A stretch of 64,000 bases of DNA from Planctomycetota bacterium (GTDB taxonomy: Bacteria > Planctomycetota > SZUA-567 > JAKLDR01): assembly GCA_022703445.1 (NCBI GenBank), contig JAKLDR010000002.1:62001-126000 (forward strand), in the 5' to 3' direction. Each line of letters opens with the position of its first letter. Position 1 is the first letter of the stretch. The translations under genes and the position numbers were made by a program. A model generated the notes under the pieces. That model saw nothing but the letters and a program-made list of their open reading frames with translations. It was not told the origin of the DNA and ran no database searches. Shown here piece after piece: positions 1-9,385 of this stretch.

Positions 1-2283
1 GCCTACGTCAACGGCCAGGAGGTCGGCCGGGCCAACGTCGCCAGGGACGGGGCGCTGGCCGCCGAGGGCTTCGCCGAGGCCTACCCGCCGGAGAACTACC
101 GGCACGATAAGGGCTGGTGGCCGCCGACCTGGCCCTACCACCGCTGGCGCGACGACCTCAAGCCCGACCAACTCGCCCAGATTGACAAGCTCGAGTCCAT
201 CCGGGTCCGGACCCTCAAGGTGGAGGTGCCCAAGAGCGCGCTGCGCGCCGGCGCCAACGTCCTGTCGGTCGAGAACCGGCTAAGCCCGGTGCTGGCCTTC
301 GAGATGGGCGGCCGGATGGAGGTGAGCCAGTGGTCCGGGCGCATCCCGCACATCGGCATAACCGACGTGGCGCTCTCCTCCGACCCGGCCGGCGCGGTCG
401 TCTCGGCCGACGCCCGGCCGGCCGGCGCTCAGGCCTGGGCCCGGGACATCCACCAATGGACGCTCCAGGAAGACTTCCTGGAGCCGGGCGCTCCGCAGTC
501 GCGGGTCCTGCGCATGGCCGCGCCGCGCAACGGCGCCTGCTCGGCGCAGGCGGCCCTCGGCTCGGCCGGGGAGCTCAGTGCTCCCTCGGCAACGGTGACT
601 GAGCTGGCCGGTCCGGGCGGCGCGAAGATCCCGGCGGCGGTCGTCTCGGTCCGCTGGGCCCGGCCGCTGGCCATCAAGCAGGTCAAGCAGATGCACAAGG
701 TGGCCTTCTTCACCTACATGCCCGACCGCTGGCTGATCCGCTACCGCGGCGCGCCGGCCGACACCTGGGTGGCGGAGTGGTGTCCTCACTGGGATGAGGG
801 CCGGGTGCTCGCCGAGCTCTGGGCCAAGGACACCATGCAGGTCTTCGACCAGCTCTCCCCGGCGGCGCCGGCCAAGATTCCCGCCGGTGCGAGCCAGCCG
901 GTCTGGGTTACGGTCGAGGTTCCCAAGGATGCCGCGCCCGGGCTCTACACCGGAGCGCTCTCCGTCAAAGCCGGCGGCATGGACGAGGCCAAGTTCGAGG
1001 TCCGGCTCCAGGTCTTCGACTACCAACTCGCCGCCCCGAAGGACTACACCGCCTACGCGGGCATCGACGAGTCGCCCTGGGCGCTGGCCAAGTGGGCCGG
1101 GGTCAAGCTCTGGAGCGAGGAGCACTGGAAGTTGCTCGAGCAGTCCATCGCCGCCGCCGGCCGGCTCGGCGCGCGCGTCGCCGGCATCCCGGTGATCCAC
1201 GACACCGAGCTCAACAACGGCAAGGACGCGATGATCAAGTGGGTCAAGAAGGCGGACGGCGGCTACGACTTCGATTTCACCCTGGCCGACCGCTACCTCG
1301 AGCTCTGGAGGAAGCACTGCCACAGCCAGTCGGACGTCATTGTGTACCTGGTGCACACCGCCAACGAGTACGGCAAGGGCGGCGGCACCGGCGCGGTGAC
1401 GCTCGTCGACGGCGGCAAGGAATCGGCCTTCACGCCCCCGAAGGCCGACACGCCCGAGGGTGCCAAGCTCTGGCTGGCCTGCGGCAAGGCCATCCGCGAG
1501 CACTTCAGCGCCAAGGGTATCAAGGACGAGAACCTGCACTGGGGGCTCTTCTACGACTACATCGGCGCCTCGAGCTACGCGCTGGCCGAGCCGCTGGCCA
1601 AGGAGTTGCCCGGTGTGGGCTGGGCGCGCTCCTCCCACGAGGGCCGCAAGATTCACGGTTCGGCCGAGATGGGCGGCGGCAACGCCGTCAAGGTCACCTG
1701 GAACGCCGCGGTCCGCGCCGAGCAGAAGCCGCCCTTCTCCAAGGACGGCAAGGTCACGCCGCTCAAGGGCTGGAGCAATCCGACGGCCCGGCTGCTCCTG
1801 CCGCGGGCCGACAGCGATGTCAGCGCCCTCTCCATTCTGCCGCCGCTCTGGCAGATGCGCGAGGTCCAGGAGATGCCCATCACTTCACTGCACCGCGGCT
1901 TCGGACGCATCTGCATGGACGGCTGGGGCCGGGGCGCCTACTTCGGGCCATTCAACCCCTGGCTGGTCTACCCGGCGGAGGGAGGCAGGATCAACGCCAG
2001 CATCCAGTACGAGGTGCTCCGCGAGGGCCTGCAGGAGACCGAGGCGCGCATCTCGCTCGAGAAGAAGGAGCCGCTTTCGGCCGAGGCCAGGAAGGTCCTC
2101 GATCTGCGCACCGAGCGGGTCTGGATGATCCCGCCGCGGCCCGAGGGCCAGCGCATCAGCGAGTACTACGCCGGCTGGCAGGAGTCGAGCTGGGACCTCT
2201 ACGCCGCAGCGGCGGCCGCCGCCGGCGGCAAGGCGCCAGGCGTTGACGAGCGGGCCAAGTTCTTCGGAGCGGCGTCAAAGTAG
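1..2283 (+). CDS. DUF4091-type glycoside-hydrolase-like protein, 5'-truncated by the window
   Basis: The frame is open from base 1 and ends at TAG 2281-2283, giving 760 visible residues. The first residues (AYVNGQEVGRA) align with residues near 145 of the paralogue at 3449-6124 (VWLNGRELGRG), so about 144 N-terminal residues, including any signal peptide, lie outside the window. The order is a galactose-binding-like beta region, a middle beta domain (about residues 280-345), then a TIM-barrel-like region and a C-terminal DUF4091 segment with the family-typical 'LREGLQETEARI' helix. DUF4091 proteins are associated with glycan degradation, but few members have a proven substrate, so an enzymatic role is inferred. 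It ends 141 bp before the next gene and forms a cluster with it and the paralogue. The family assignment is firm; the activity is not. Confidence 0.85.
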   Translation, partial: AYVNGQEVGRANVARDGALAAEGFAEAYPPENYRHDKGWWPPTWPYHRWRDDLKPDQLAQIDKLESIRVRTLKVEVPKSALRAGANVLSVENRLSPVLAFEMGGRMEVSQWSGRIPHIGITDVALSSDPAGAVVSADARPAGAQAWARDIHQWTLQEDFLEPGAPQSRVLRMAAPRNGACSAQAALGSAGELSAPSATVTELAGPGGAKIPAAVVSVRWARPLAIKQVKQMHKVAFFTYMPDRWLIRYRGAPADTWVAEWCPHWDEGRVLAELWAKDTMQVFDQLSPAAPAKIPAGASQPVWVTVEVPKDAAPGLYTGALSVKAGGMDEAKFEVRLQVFDYQLAAPKDYTAYAGIDESPWALAKWAGVKLWSEEHWKLLEQSIAAAGRLGARVAGIPVIHDTELNNGKDAMIKWVKKADGGYDFDFTLADRYLELWRKHCHSQSDVIVYLVHTANEYGKGGGTGAVTLVDGGKESAFTPPKADTPEGAKLWLACGKAIREHFSAKGIKDENLHWGLFYDYIGASSYALAEPLAKELPGVGWARSSHEGRKIHGSAEMGGGNAVKVTWNAAVRAEQKPPFSKDGKVTPLKGWSNPTARLLLPRADSDVSALSILPPLWQMREVQEMPITSLHRGFGRICMDGWGRGAYFGPFNPWLVYPAEGGRINASIQYEVLREGLQETEARISLEKKEPLSAEARKVLDLRTERVWMIPPRPEGQRISEYYAGWQESSWDLYAAAAAAAGGKAPGVDERAKFFGAASK

Positions 2284-2316
2284 GGGTGGAGGGCGAGCTG
2301 CATCATCTTCTCAAGC

Positions 2317-2406
2317 CCCCTCTCCCCCTGCGGGAGAGACCGGGGGTGAGGGGTGGGCCCGAGGGTGAACCCCTCGCCCTTTCCCTCTCCGTCAAGGGGA
2401 GAGGGG
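2317..2406. repeat. Imperfect palindromic intergenic repeat
   Basis: Two 21-base arms, 2317-2337 and 2386-2406, are inverted copies matching at 18 of 21 positions. The block between them is also partly self-complementary (GGGGGTGAGGGG near 2342 against CCCCTCGCCC near 2370). C/G-rich palindromes of this form are common intergenic repeats in bacterial genomes. It sits just upstream of the ribosome-binding site of the next gene and creates a misleading in-frame upstream start at 2353. Confidence 0.7.
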
Positions 2407-2424
2407 ATCTGTGCGGAGGTGACG

Positions 2425-3429
2425 ATGTCGTCTAGGGGAACGCCGCTGCGAAGGATCTGGTGGTCCTGGGACCTGCGCATGCGCTGGGCCTGGGGTTTCT
2501 GCGGCGACGAGAAGTCTTTCCTGGCCAACTACCGCCGGGCGATCGACGCTGCCGCGCGCTACGGCGTGGAGGGCATCGTGGTCTGGGGCTTCCTGCGCGA
2601 CGCCCACGGCGGCGCCGACGCCGCGCGAGGGCTCGTCGACTATGGGCGCTCTCGCGGGGTGAGCATCCTCCCCGGCGTGGGCATCGACGCCTTCGGCGGC
2701 ATCTACTGCTCAGGCGACTCGCCCCACTCGCTCGACCGGCACCTCCGCGAACATCCCGAGCGCCAGGCGCGGCGCGAGGACGGCCGGCCCTCCGTGCACC
2801 GCTGGCCGCCGGCCGACGACGTCGATCACCTGATCGGCTGCCCCTCGGACGGGGCGCTCGCCGGCTTCTACCGCGAGGGCCTGGAGTGGCTCCTTGAGAC
2901 CTTCGACCTGTCCGGGTTCCAGATCGAGCAGGGCGACGTGGGCCTGTGCCACTGCGAGCGCTGCCGCGCGCGGCCGCGCACGGCCGGGCCGAAGTGCCGC
3001 GGCTCGAGCCTCGAGGCGGTGGCCGCGCGGCTGGTTCCGCTCATCCGGCGGGCGCTGGAGCTCCGACCCGGCCTCACCATCCTCGTCGAGAACTACAGCG
3101 GCCTCCTGCCGGAGGAGGTCCGGGCCGTCGCGCCCTTCCTGGCCGGCTTCCCCCCTGAGGTCTTCCACTCCTGGCAGGCCTACGACTGCCCGGGGAAGTT
3201 CCACGTCACGCCCGAGTCGCGCTCCCCGGCGCCGCACGGCTGCATGGCGGTGCGCTCCAACAGCGACTTCACCGGCGGGGAGATCGACGACCGCGCCGAC
3301 ATCCGCCGGGCGGTCGAGCTCGGCCGCGCCGCGGGACTGGACATGACCTACACCTACGGCGAGTATCCCGACGACTGGCCGCTGACCGCCGGCAACTACC
3401 GGGCCTGGGCGGAGGCCGCCGCGGAATGA
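2425..3429 (+). CDS. TIM-barrel-like protein of unknown function, possibly glycoside-hydrolase related
   Basis: A 334-residue protein. I choose ATG 2425 because GGAGGT at 2415-2420 is well placed; an upstream in-frame start at 2353 would translate the palindromic repeat. Alternating beta/alpha texture is visible: VEGIVVWGF (residues near 40), SILPGVGIDAFGG near 75, then FQIEQGDVGLCHCERC near 165, which has a CxCxxC pattern. FQIEQGD looks like a barrel strand ending in acidic residues, as in glycoside hydrolases, but I cannot name a CAZy family. No signal peptide is seen, unlike the following DUF4091 gene, so a cytoplasmic role is likely. It lies between two DUF4091 paralogues with 19 bp to the second, suggesting one transcript. 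Confidence 0.75.
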   Translation: MSSRGTPLRRIWWSWDLRMRWAWGFCGDEKSFLANYRRAIDAAARYGVEGIVVWGFLRDAHGGADAARGLVDYGRSRGVSILPGVGIDAFGGIYCSGDSPHSLDRHLREHPERQARREDGRPSVHRWPPADDVDHLIGCPSDGALAGFYREGLEWLLETFDLSGFQIEQGDVGLCHCERCRARPRTAGPKCRGSSLEAVAARLVPLIRRALELRPGLTILVENYSGLLPEEVRAVAPFLAGFPPEVFHSWQAYDCPGKFHVTPESRSPAPHGCMAVRSNSDFTGGEIDDRADIRRAVELGRAAGLDMTYTYGEYPDDWPLTAGNYRAWAEAAAE

Positions 3430-3448
3430 TCCGCGAGGAGACGCTGCC

Positions 3449-6124
3449 ATGATTAGACGGCTGCTGGCAACCGGAGGCTTGGTCCTGGCGGCCTCGGCCG
3501 CGGCTGTCGCCGGCGAGTCCTCCGCGCCGGCCGTCGACTGGCAGCAGAGCTACTGGCGCTACACGCTCTCCCTGCGCCCGCCGGAGTTCACGCCGCCATT
3601 CAAGGATCACAAGGGCCGGACGGTGCAGTTCCTGAACTACCAGCGCGGCTGGCACATCGGCTTCACCAGCGCGCGGGTCCGCTCCGGCGATGCCCCCGAG
3701 GGCTGGACCGCGCCGGAGTTCAACGACTCCGCCTGGATGTGCCGCAAGGGCGGCTTGGCCGAAGGTGGAACCTGGTACGACCCGGCGGTCCGGGCCGCCT
3801 GCCTGCGCAGCCGCTTCGAGGTCGCCGACCCGGCCAAGGTCACCGGCCTCGAACTGGAGGTGCGCTACATGGGTGGCGTCGCCGTCTGGCTCAATGGCAG
3901 GGAACTCGGCCGCGGGCACCTCGCGGCCGGACCGCTCTCCGGTGAGACCATGGCCGAGCCCTACCCGCCGGAGGCCTATGCCTGGGGCATCCCCATCAAC
4001 AAGCACGGCTATGCGGCGGAGCTCTCCGAGTGGCAGGCGCCGGACGAGAAGTCCGACCGCTTCCGGAGACTGACCGTCAAGGTCGACCCCAAGCTGCTGG
4101 TCAAGGGCGCCAACGTCCTGGCCGTGGCCGTCCACCGCGCCGGCTACGGCGAGCCGGCCGCCAAGTGGAGCTATGAGGCCATGAACGGCTACAAGAACAC
4201 GCCCTGGCCGCACCTGGCGGTGCTGGCGCTCCGGCTCAGGGCCGAGCCGGCCGGGGCGGTCGCCGCGCCGGCGCGTCCGGCGGGAGTGCAGGTCTGGGCC
4301 GAGGACATCCACCGCCGGCTGGTCAACCGCGACTGGGTCGAGCCGGGGCTGCCGCCGCCGGTGATCCGCATCTTGGCCGCCCGCAACGGCGTCGGCTCCG
4401 GCCAGGTCGTCATCGGCACGGCCGCCGCGCTCGGCGGGCTCTCCGCCCGGATGAGCGACCTGGAAGCCGCCGGCGGCGGCAAGATTCCTGCCGCGGCCGC
4501 GGAGGTCCGCTGGGCGGCGGGCCTGCCGCTCGACAGCCAGCTCGAGGCCCGCTTCGGCCGGCACGGGACCTACTACAACTGGAGCGTGGTGCGGCTGCTC
4601 GAGGGCTACGCCTTCGGAACGGGCTTCCGCTTCAAGGACATGGGCGACCGCGCCAATCCTAAGCCCGAAGTCCGGGCCGAGGCCAAGGCCATTGCGCTCT
4701 TCGACCAGCTCGCGGCGCAGCCGCCGCGCGAAGTCCCGGCGGGCAGCTGCCAGCCGGTCTGGCTCACCGTCCGGGTGCCCAAGGACGCGCCGGCCGGGCT
4801 CTATCGCGGGACGCTCACGCTCACGGCCGGAGTCGAGCACAGGATCGAAGTCCGGCTGCAGGTGATGGATTGGGGCCTGCCCGACGCGCGCGACTTCGGC
4901 ACCTACTGCGGGCTGCAGCAGTCGCTCGAGGGACCGGCCGCCCAGTACAAGTGCGCGCTCTGGTCGGACGAGCATTGGAAGCACCTGGAGCGCTCGGCGA
5001 AGCTCCTCGCCGAGCTCGGCAACGACCTGGCCGTCCTGCCGCTGGTGACCGGCGGCGAGGCCGCGGGCAAGGAGTCCATCGTCGCCTGGGTCAGGAAGGG
5101 CGACCCTTCGACAGGCTCAGGGCAGGCGGCCTATGATTACGACTGGAAAAACCTGGACCGCTACCTCGAGATCGTCGCCCGGCACTGGGGCAAGGACGTC
5201 TCGGTGGTCGGCGAACTGGGCTGGACCGACAATGGCAAGGGCTGGGCCTTCACCTATTCCGGCGTAACGCTGCTCGACGGCGGCAAGCGCAGCGAGCTGA
5301 AGCTGCCGGCCGCCGGCTCGGACGAGTGGAAGAGGCTCGTGGTGCCCTACGCCAAGGCCGCCGCGGCTCACGTCCGGGGCCTGGGCTTCAAGAACTTCTA
5401 CTGGGGCTGGTTCTACGACAGCACCAACACGGTCCTGCCGCTGGCCGAGCTGCTGGCCGCGGAGTGCCCTGAGGTGGGCTGGGCCCGGGCCAGCCACGAC
5501 GGCTTCCGCGGCCGGGGCCTGATCAAGGAGTCCAAGGCGCCCAACATGGACATGCACATCCGCGGGTTCCCGGAGCCCTTCACCCGCGATGGCCAGCCGG
5601 TCAGCCAGGGCGGCTGGAAGAACCCCGGCAACGTGCTCTTCCCGCGCTGCGCCTCGCAAATCCAGGCCATCGGCCGGATCGACTCGCCCATGGCCCTGCG
5701 CTGGATGAGCGAGGACTGCATCGTCAACGGGGCGATCGGCTTCGGGCGGCTCGGCGCCGACTACTGGCTGCCCTTCGAGTTCTCCAACTGGTACCACCCG
5801 TTCTCGAACTACGTCCTCTGCCCGGGTCCGGAGGGCGCCGAGGGCTCGGTGCGCTTCGAGGCCCTGCGCGAGGGACTCCAGGAGGCCGAGGCCCGCATCC
5901 AGATCGAGAAGTCCGGCAAGGACGCGGCCGAGCCGGCCAAGACCGTGCTCCTCGACCGCATCCGGACGATCGGCTCGCTGCCCACCGGAGCGGACAACCA
6001 GCCGATGTGCGAGTACTACGGCGGCTGGCAGGAGCGCAGCTGGGACCTCTACGCCGCGGCCGCGGCGGCCTTCGGCGGCAGGGCGCCGTCGGCCGGGGAC
6101 CGTTCGGCCTTCTTCGGGAAATAG
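3449..6124 (+). CDS. Secreted DUF4091-type glycoside-hydrolase-like protein
   Basis: An 891-residue protein preceded by GAGGAG at a suitable distance. The N-terminus is a Sec signal peptide (MIRRLL, a hydrophobic Ala/Val stretch, cleavage near AVAGES). Next come a galactose-binding-like region (about 50-250, VWLNGRELGRG), a beta domain with PAGSCQPVWLTVRVP near 430, a barrel-like region (480-700) and a C-terminal DUF4091 segment (ALREGLQEAEARI). It is a full-length paralogue of the truncated gene at base 1; both share the closing Y-GGWQE-SWDLYAAAAAA block. Residues at about 552-558 (PSTGSGQ) are absent from the paralogue and are encoded by a copy of a dispersed repeat. Export and binding domains point to polysaccharide or glycoprotein breakdown outside the cytoplasm; the substrate is unknown. 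Confidence 0.88.
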   Translation: MIRRLLATGGLVLAASAAAVAGESSAPAVDWQQSYWRYTLSLRPPEFTPPFKDHKGRTVQFLNYQRGWHIGFTSARVRSGDAPEGWTAPEFNDSAWMCRKGGLAEGGTWYDPAVRAACLRSRFEVADPAKVTGLELEVRYMGGVAVWLNGRELGRGHLAAGPLSGETMAEPYPPEAYAWGIPINKHGYAAELSEWQAPDEKSDRFRRLTVKVDPKLLVKGANVLAVAVHRAGYGEPAAKWSYEAMNGYKNTPWPHLAVLALRLRAEPAGAVAAPARPAGVQVWAEDIHRRLVNRDWVEPGLPPPVIRILAARNGVGSGQVVIGTAAALGGLSARMSDLEAAGGGKIPAAAAEVRWAAGLPLDSQLEARFGRHGTYYNWSVVRLLEGYAFGTGFRFKDMGDRANPKPEVRAEAKAIALFDQLAAQPPREVPAGSCQPVWLTVRVPKDAPAGLYRGTLTLTAGVEHRIEVRLQVMDWGLPDARDFGTYCGLQQSLEGPAAQYKCALWSDEHWKHLERSAKLLAELGNDLAVLPLVTGGEAAGKESIVAWVRKGDPSTGSGQAAYDYDWKNLDRYLEIVARHWGKDVSVVGELGWTDNGKGWAFTYSGVTLLDGGKRSELKLPAAGSDEWKRLVVPYAKAAAAHVRGLGFKNFYWGWFYDSTNTVLPLAELLAAECPEVGWARASHDGFRGRGLIKESKAPNMDMHIRGFPEPFTRDGQPVSQGGWKNPGNVLFPRCASQIQAIGRIDSPMALRWMSEDCIVNGAIGFGRLGADYWLPFEFSNWYHPFSNYVLCPGPEGAEGSVRFEALREGLQEAEARIQIEKSGKDAAEPAKTVLLDRIRTIGSLPTGADNQPMCEYYGGWQERSWDLYAAAAAAFGGRAPSAGDRSAFFGK
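5104..5126 (+). repeat. In-frame intragenic copy of a dispersed palindromic repeat
   Basis: The core CCCTTCGACAGGCTCAGGG matches 18 of 19 bases of the reverse complement of 16819-16837 and is closely related to both arms at 54796-54840. It is translated as PSTGSGQ inside the DUF4091 protein. The paralogue reads WVKKADGG-YDFDF where this protein reads WVRKGD-PSTGSGQ-AAYDYDW, so the copy adds 7 residues without shifting frame. Confidence 0.75.
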
Positions 6125-6137
6125 ACGGGGTGAAATC

Positions 6138-7235
6138 ATGACCGATGCGACGCGCGCTGCGCCCATGAGTCCGGCCCTGGCCGCCAAAGTCCGGCGGGTG
6201 GTCGCGCGCAGCCGGCGCTTCTACTCGGCGCCGGAGCCGGGTCACATCCTGGTGAACTGCAAGGTGCCGGCCGAGACGCCGCCGGTCCCGCCGCTCCTGG
6301 AGTTCGACCTGGACCGGCAGCTCGGCGAGTGGCTCGACCTCAACCTCGCCGCCGACCGGCCGCGCTGGGCGGTCAAGGAGGGTCTCGATGACGACGCCCT
6401 GCCGGCGGCCTGCCCGTACTTCGGGATCGCCGAGCACTCCGCGTGGCTGGGCCTGGAGGTCCGGCTCCAGGAGGCGACCTCCCTGCCGGTCCCGGCGGTC
6501 AACGGCCCGGACGACCTCGGGCGGCTGACCCTCGACGAGGGCAACCGCTGGTGCCGCTACATGCGGGAGGGCTACGAGCACCTCCGCCGGCGGCAGGACG
6601 GGAGCTTCCTGCTCGCGGTGCGCGGGACCATGTCGCCCATGGACCTGGCCAACGCGGTGCGCGGCGACGAGCTCTTCGTGGACCTGCTGGCCGAGCCGGA
6701 GTTCGCCCACCGGCTGATGGCCTTCTGCCTCCGGGCGCTGGGCTGGTACTACCCGCGCCTGGTCTCCTGGGCCGACCGGGTCGAGGACGGGCAGGTCTTC
6801 CTCTTCGGCGGCTGGCTGGGGCCGGACTGCATCGGGCACCTCTCCAACGACGCCGCGATGCTCTGCGCCCCGGAGGTGTACGGCGAGTTCGGCCTGCCCT
6901 ACGAGCGCGAGCAGACCGCCGGGCACGGCATGGTGCTCTACCACGCCCACAACCAGAAGCTGCACTTCCTGCCGCAGCTCGCCACCCTGCCGAAGCTCGC
7001 GCTGCTCGAGATCTCCACCGACCCGCAGACCCCGCCGCCCATCGAGGACCTCGCGCGGATCGAGGCGGCCACCGGCTCGGCCAACCTGCGCTTCGCGGCG
7101 ACCAGCGACGCCCTCCGTGCGCACATCGGCGGGCTGACGCGCCGCAACTTCTACCTGGACGTCCGCTGCCGCGACCGGCGTGACGCCGAGGACGTCCTGG
7201 CGCTGGTCCGGGACCGCTCGAAGCCGCTGGAATGA
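6138..7235 (+). CDS. Uroporphyrinogen-decarboxylase-superfamily protein (not HemE)
   Basis: A 365-residue protein starting at ATG 6138, 13 bp after the DUF4091 gene, so probably co-transcribed. The C-terminal half has the URO-D-superfamily layout: GWLGPDCIGHLSNDAA (near 230), APEVYGEFGLPYERE, then the strand MVLYHAHNQKLHFLPQL, where methyltransferases of the MtaA/CmuA group usually carry H-x-C-G. Here the position is H-A-H-N, so the typical cysteine zinc ligand is replaced. True HemE features (N-terminal RQAGR-type motif) are absent. Such proteins are frequent beside glycan genes in metagenomic bacteria. A methyltransferase role is possible but unproven. Confidence 0.75.
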   Translation: MTDATRAAPMSPALAAKVRRVVARSRRFYSAPEPGHILVNCKVPAETPPVPPLLEFDLDRQLGEWLDLNLAADRPRWAVKEGLDDDALPAACPYFGIAEHSAWLGLEVRLQEATSLPVPAVNGPDDLGRLTLDEGNRWCRYMREGYEHLRRRQDGSFLLAVRGTMSPMDLANAVRGDELFVDLLAEPEFAHRLMAFCLRALGWYYPRLVSWADRVEDGQVFLFGGWLGPDCIGHLSNDAAMLCAPEVYGEFGLPYEREQTAGHGMVLYHAHNQKLHFLPQLATLPKLALLEISTDPQTPPPIEDLARIEAATGSANLRFAATSDALRAHIGGLTRRNFYLDVRCRDRRDAEDVLALVRDRSKPLE

Positions 7236-7298
7236 GCGTGCGCTGCGGCTAGAATCGGAGTTGGCAGACCGCACGAACCCACCATAGGAGAAGAGACC

Positions 7299-9344
7299 AT
7301 GAAGCGCCCCGTCTTCCGCCACGTCCTCCCGCTCGTCCTGGCCCTGGCCGCGGCGCTGGGCGCGCTCCAGGCGCTCGGCTTCGTCAACCCCAACTTCACG
7401 CCCAAGAACGTGGAGGCGGCCTCCAAACTGATCTTCACCGTCCGCGTGGAGGCGCTCGACGCCGACGGCAAGGGTGCGACGCTGACCGTCGTCGAGGCGG
7501 TCAAGGGGCAGCTCGCCGCCAAGAAGCTGCGCCTCGACTTCAAGAGCGCCGCGGCCGACGGCAAGCTCGAGGACTTCATCGACCTGCTCAAGGCCGCCGG
7601 AACCCGGCCCGCCCTGATCGCCGCCGGCGAGTTCGAGGGCAAGGCCTGCGCGCTGATGCACGTGGAAGCCTGCTGGGCCCGGCTGGCCAAGGGCGCCGAC
7701 GACGCCACCTGGAGCTTCGACCGCATGGACGCGTCGCTCAACGGCACCTTCAACGGCGGCACGGACATGCTCATCGAGACCATGAAGTTCATCCGCAAGT
7801 TCCCCAGTGCGCCGATCATGCCGGTGGCCGGCGGCGTGCGCTGGAGCGAGCACACCAAGCTCGGCACGCTCCCGGGGAAGGCGGCGAGCCTCCAGGCGGC
7901 CGACGTCGACGCCGACGGGAAGCTCGACCTCTTCGCGGCCTGCCCGGAGGGCGACCGGATCCACCTCCAGAAGGCCGGCGGCAAGTTCGACGAGAAGGCG
8001 CTGGAGCCCGGTTCGAAGAGCCTGGCCGCCGCATGGGCGGACTTCGACGGCGACGGCCGGCCGGACCTGGCCTCGCTTGGGAAGGACGGCCCCGGACTCT
8101 GGCTCCAGAAGGAACCGGGCAAGTTTTCGGCGACGAATCTCCTTCAGGTTGGCGCGAAGCGCGCCCCGGTCGCAGCCGAGAACGCGAGCATCGGCATTGT
8201 TGACCTCGAACCCGACGGCAAGCCCGAGCTTGTGGTTTGCGCCGGAGGCACCCCGGTCATCTTCAAGAACGACGGCAAGGGCGGGTTCAGCGACGCGCTA
8301 CTCCCGGCGGAGGCCAAGCCGGTCGACCGCGGCCTCGCCGGCCCCTGCGTGGTGGCCGACTTCGACGCCGATGGCTTCGCCGACATTGTCCAGGTTTTCC
8401 AGAAGGGCGGCCTGCTCTGGAAGGGGCAGGCTGGCGGCTTCGCCGAACCGGCCGACTGCAACGCGCTCATGGGCAAGCCCAAGAGCCGCAACGCCTACGT
8501 GGCCGATATGGACGGCGACGGCCTGCTCGACATCTTCCTGATCGGCGGGGGCTCCACGCCCTACATGCTCCAGAACCGCGGCGGCGCGAAGTTCGAGGAG
8601 ACCATGCGCCTGACCGGCGAGCCCGGCTACATCATCCAGCCGGGCGCGTCCTGCGCGGCGCCGGGCGACTACAACAACGACACCTTCGCGGACGTCTACG
8701 TCGGCTACGAGGAGGAGCCGTCCCAGTCCTTCTTCAACCGCGGCTTCCGCAGCTTCGCCATCGACGAGACCCTCAAGTTCAAGAACGACGACCTGGCCGA
8801 CAGCGAGAAGGGCCAGGCGGCCATGGCCTGGGCGGACTTCGACGCCTCCGGCTCGCTGGAGCTGGTCACCGCGCTGGCCAACGGCGACCTGTACCTCTCA
8901 CGGACGGACCTCGGCCAGATGGACAAGCCCCTCTTCCTCCCGGTGCCGGTCCGGCCGGACGTCAAGTCCGCCGCGCCGGTCGTGGTCCGCTTCTACCTGG
9001 AGGGCCGCTGCCTGGGCGCGCGGACCGCCTCGCGCTTCGGCCCGCCGGCGCTCCTGGGCGTGCCGGAGCCCGGCGTCTACATCGTGAAGTACCGCGCCGA
9101 GGGCGGCAAGGAGGTCTCGTTCGAAATGGAGCCCGGCGCCAAGCCCGCGGCTCCCCCGAAGGGCCCGGATCCCAAGGCGGCGACGCCGGTTGCTCCGGGC
9201 ACACCAAGCGCCCCGCTCAGCAAGCCGGCGACCGCGGCCTCCTTCCTGAGGCTGTCCTGGGTGTTGGGCGGCACGCTGAGCTTGGCGGTCCTGTTGGTGT
9301 TGCTCGTCCTGTTCCGGAAGAAGAGTCCGCCCGCCGGGCAGTAA
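7299..9344 (+). CDS. FG-GAP/VCBS-repeat surface protein with C-terminal membrane anchor
   Basis: A 681-residue protein with AGGAG before ATG 7299. An N-terminal signal peptide (KRPVFRHVLPLVLALAAA) is followed by a domain of about 150 residues and at least seven FG-GAP/VCBS-type calcium-binding repeats recognisable by their D-x-D-x-D-G loops: DVDADGKLD, DFDGDGRPD, DLEPDGKPE, DFDADGFAD, DMDGDGLLD, DYNNDTFAD and DFDASGSLE. These repeats fold as an integrin-like beta-propeller. A Pro/Ala-rich linker (about 610-645) leads to one transmembrane helix (near 650-672) and a short basic tail (FRKKS), so the propeller is anchored outside the membrane. A weak TAGAAT at 7250-7255 may be its -10 box. Likely adhesion or binding; the partner is unknown. 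Confidence 0.85.
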   Translation: MKRPVFRHVLPLVLALAAALGALQALGFVNPNFTPKNVEAASKLIFTVRVEALDADGKGATLTVVEAVKGQLAAKKLRLDFKSAAADGKLEDFIDLLKAAGTRPALIAAGEFEGKACALMHVEACWARLAKGADDATWSFDRMDASLNGTFNGGTDMLIETMKFIRKFPSAPIMPVAGGVRWSEHTKLGTLPGKAASLQAADVDADGKLDLFAACPEGDRIHLQKAGGKFDEKALEPGSKSLAAAWADFDGDGRPDLASLGKDGPGLWLQKEPGKFSATNLLQVGAKRAPVAAENASIGIVDLEPDGKPELVVCAGGTPVIFKNDGKGGFSDALLPAEAKPVDRGLAGPCVVADFDADGFADIVQVFQKGGLLWKGQAGGFAEPADCNALMGKPKSRNAYVADMDGDGLLDIFLIGGGSTPYMLQNRGGAKFEETMRLTGEPGYIIQPGASCAAPGDYNNDTFADVYVGYEEEPSQSFFNRGFRSFAIDETLKFKNDDLADSEKGQAAMAWADFDASGSLELVTALANGDLYLSRTDLGQMDKPLFLPVPVRPDVKSAAPVVVRFYLEGRCLGARTASRFGPPALLGVPEPGVYIVKYRAEGGKEVSFEMEPGAKPAAPPKGPDPKAATPVAPGTPSAPLSKPATAASFLRLSWVLGGTLSLAVLLVLLVLFRKKSPPAGQ

Positions 9345-9385
9345 TCCGCAATCCTGGACGCCGAGAGGTTGTACGGTCGAGTGGC

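Noticed and set aside
2353-2424. Upstream extension of the barrel-like gene
   Set aside because: It translates the palindromic repeat; GGAGGT favours ATG 2425.
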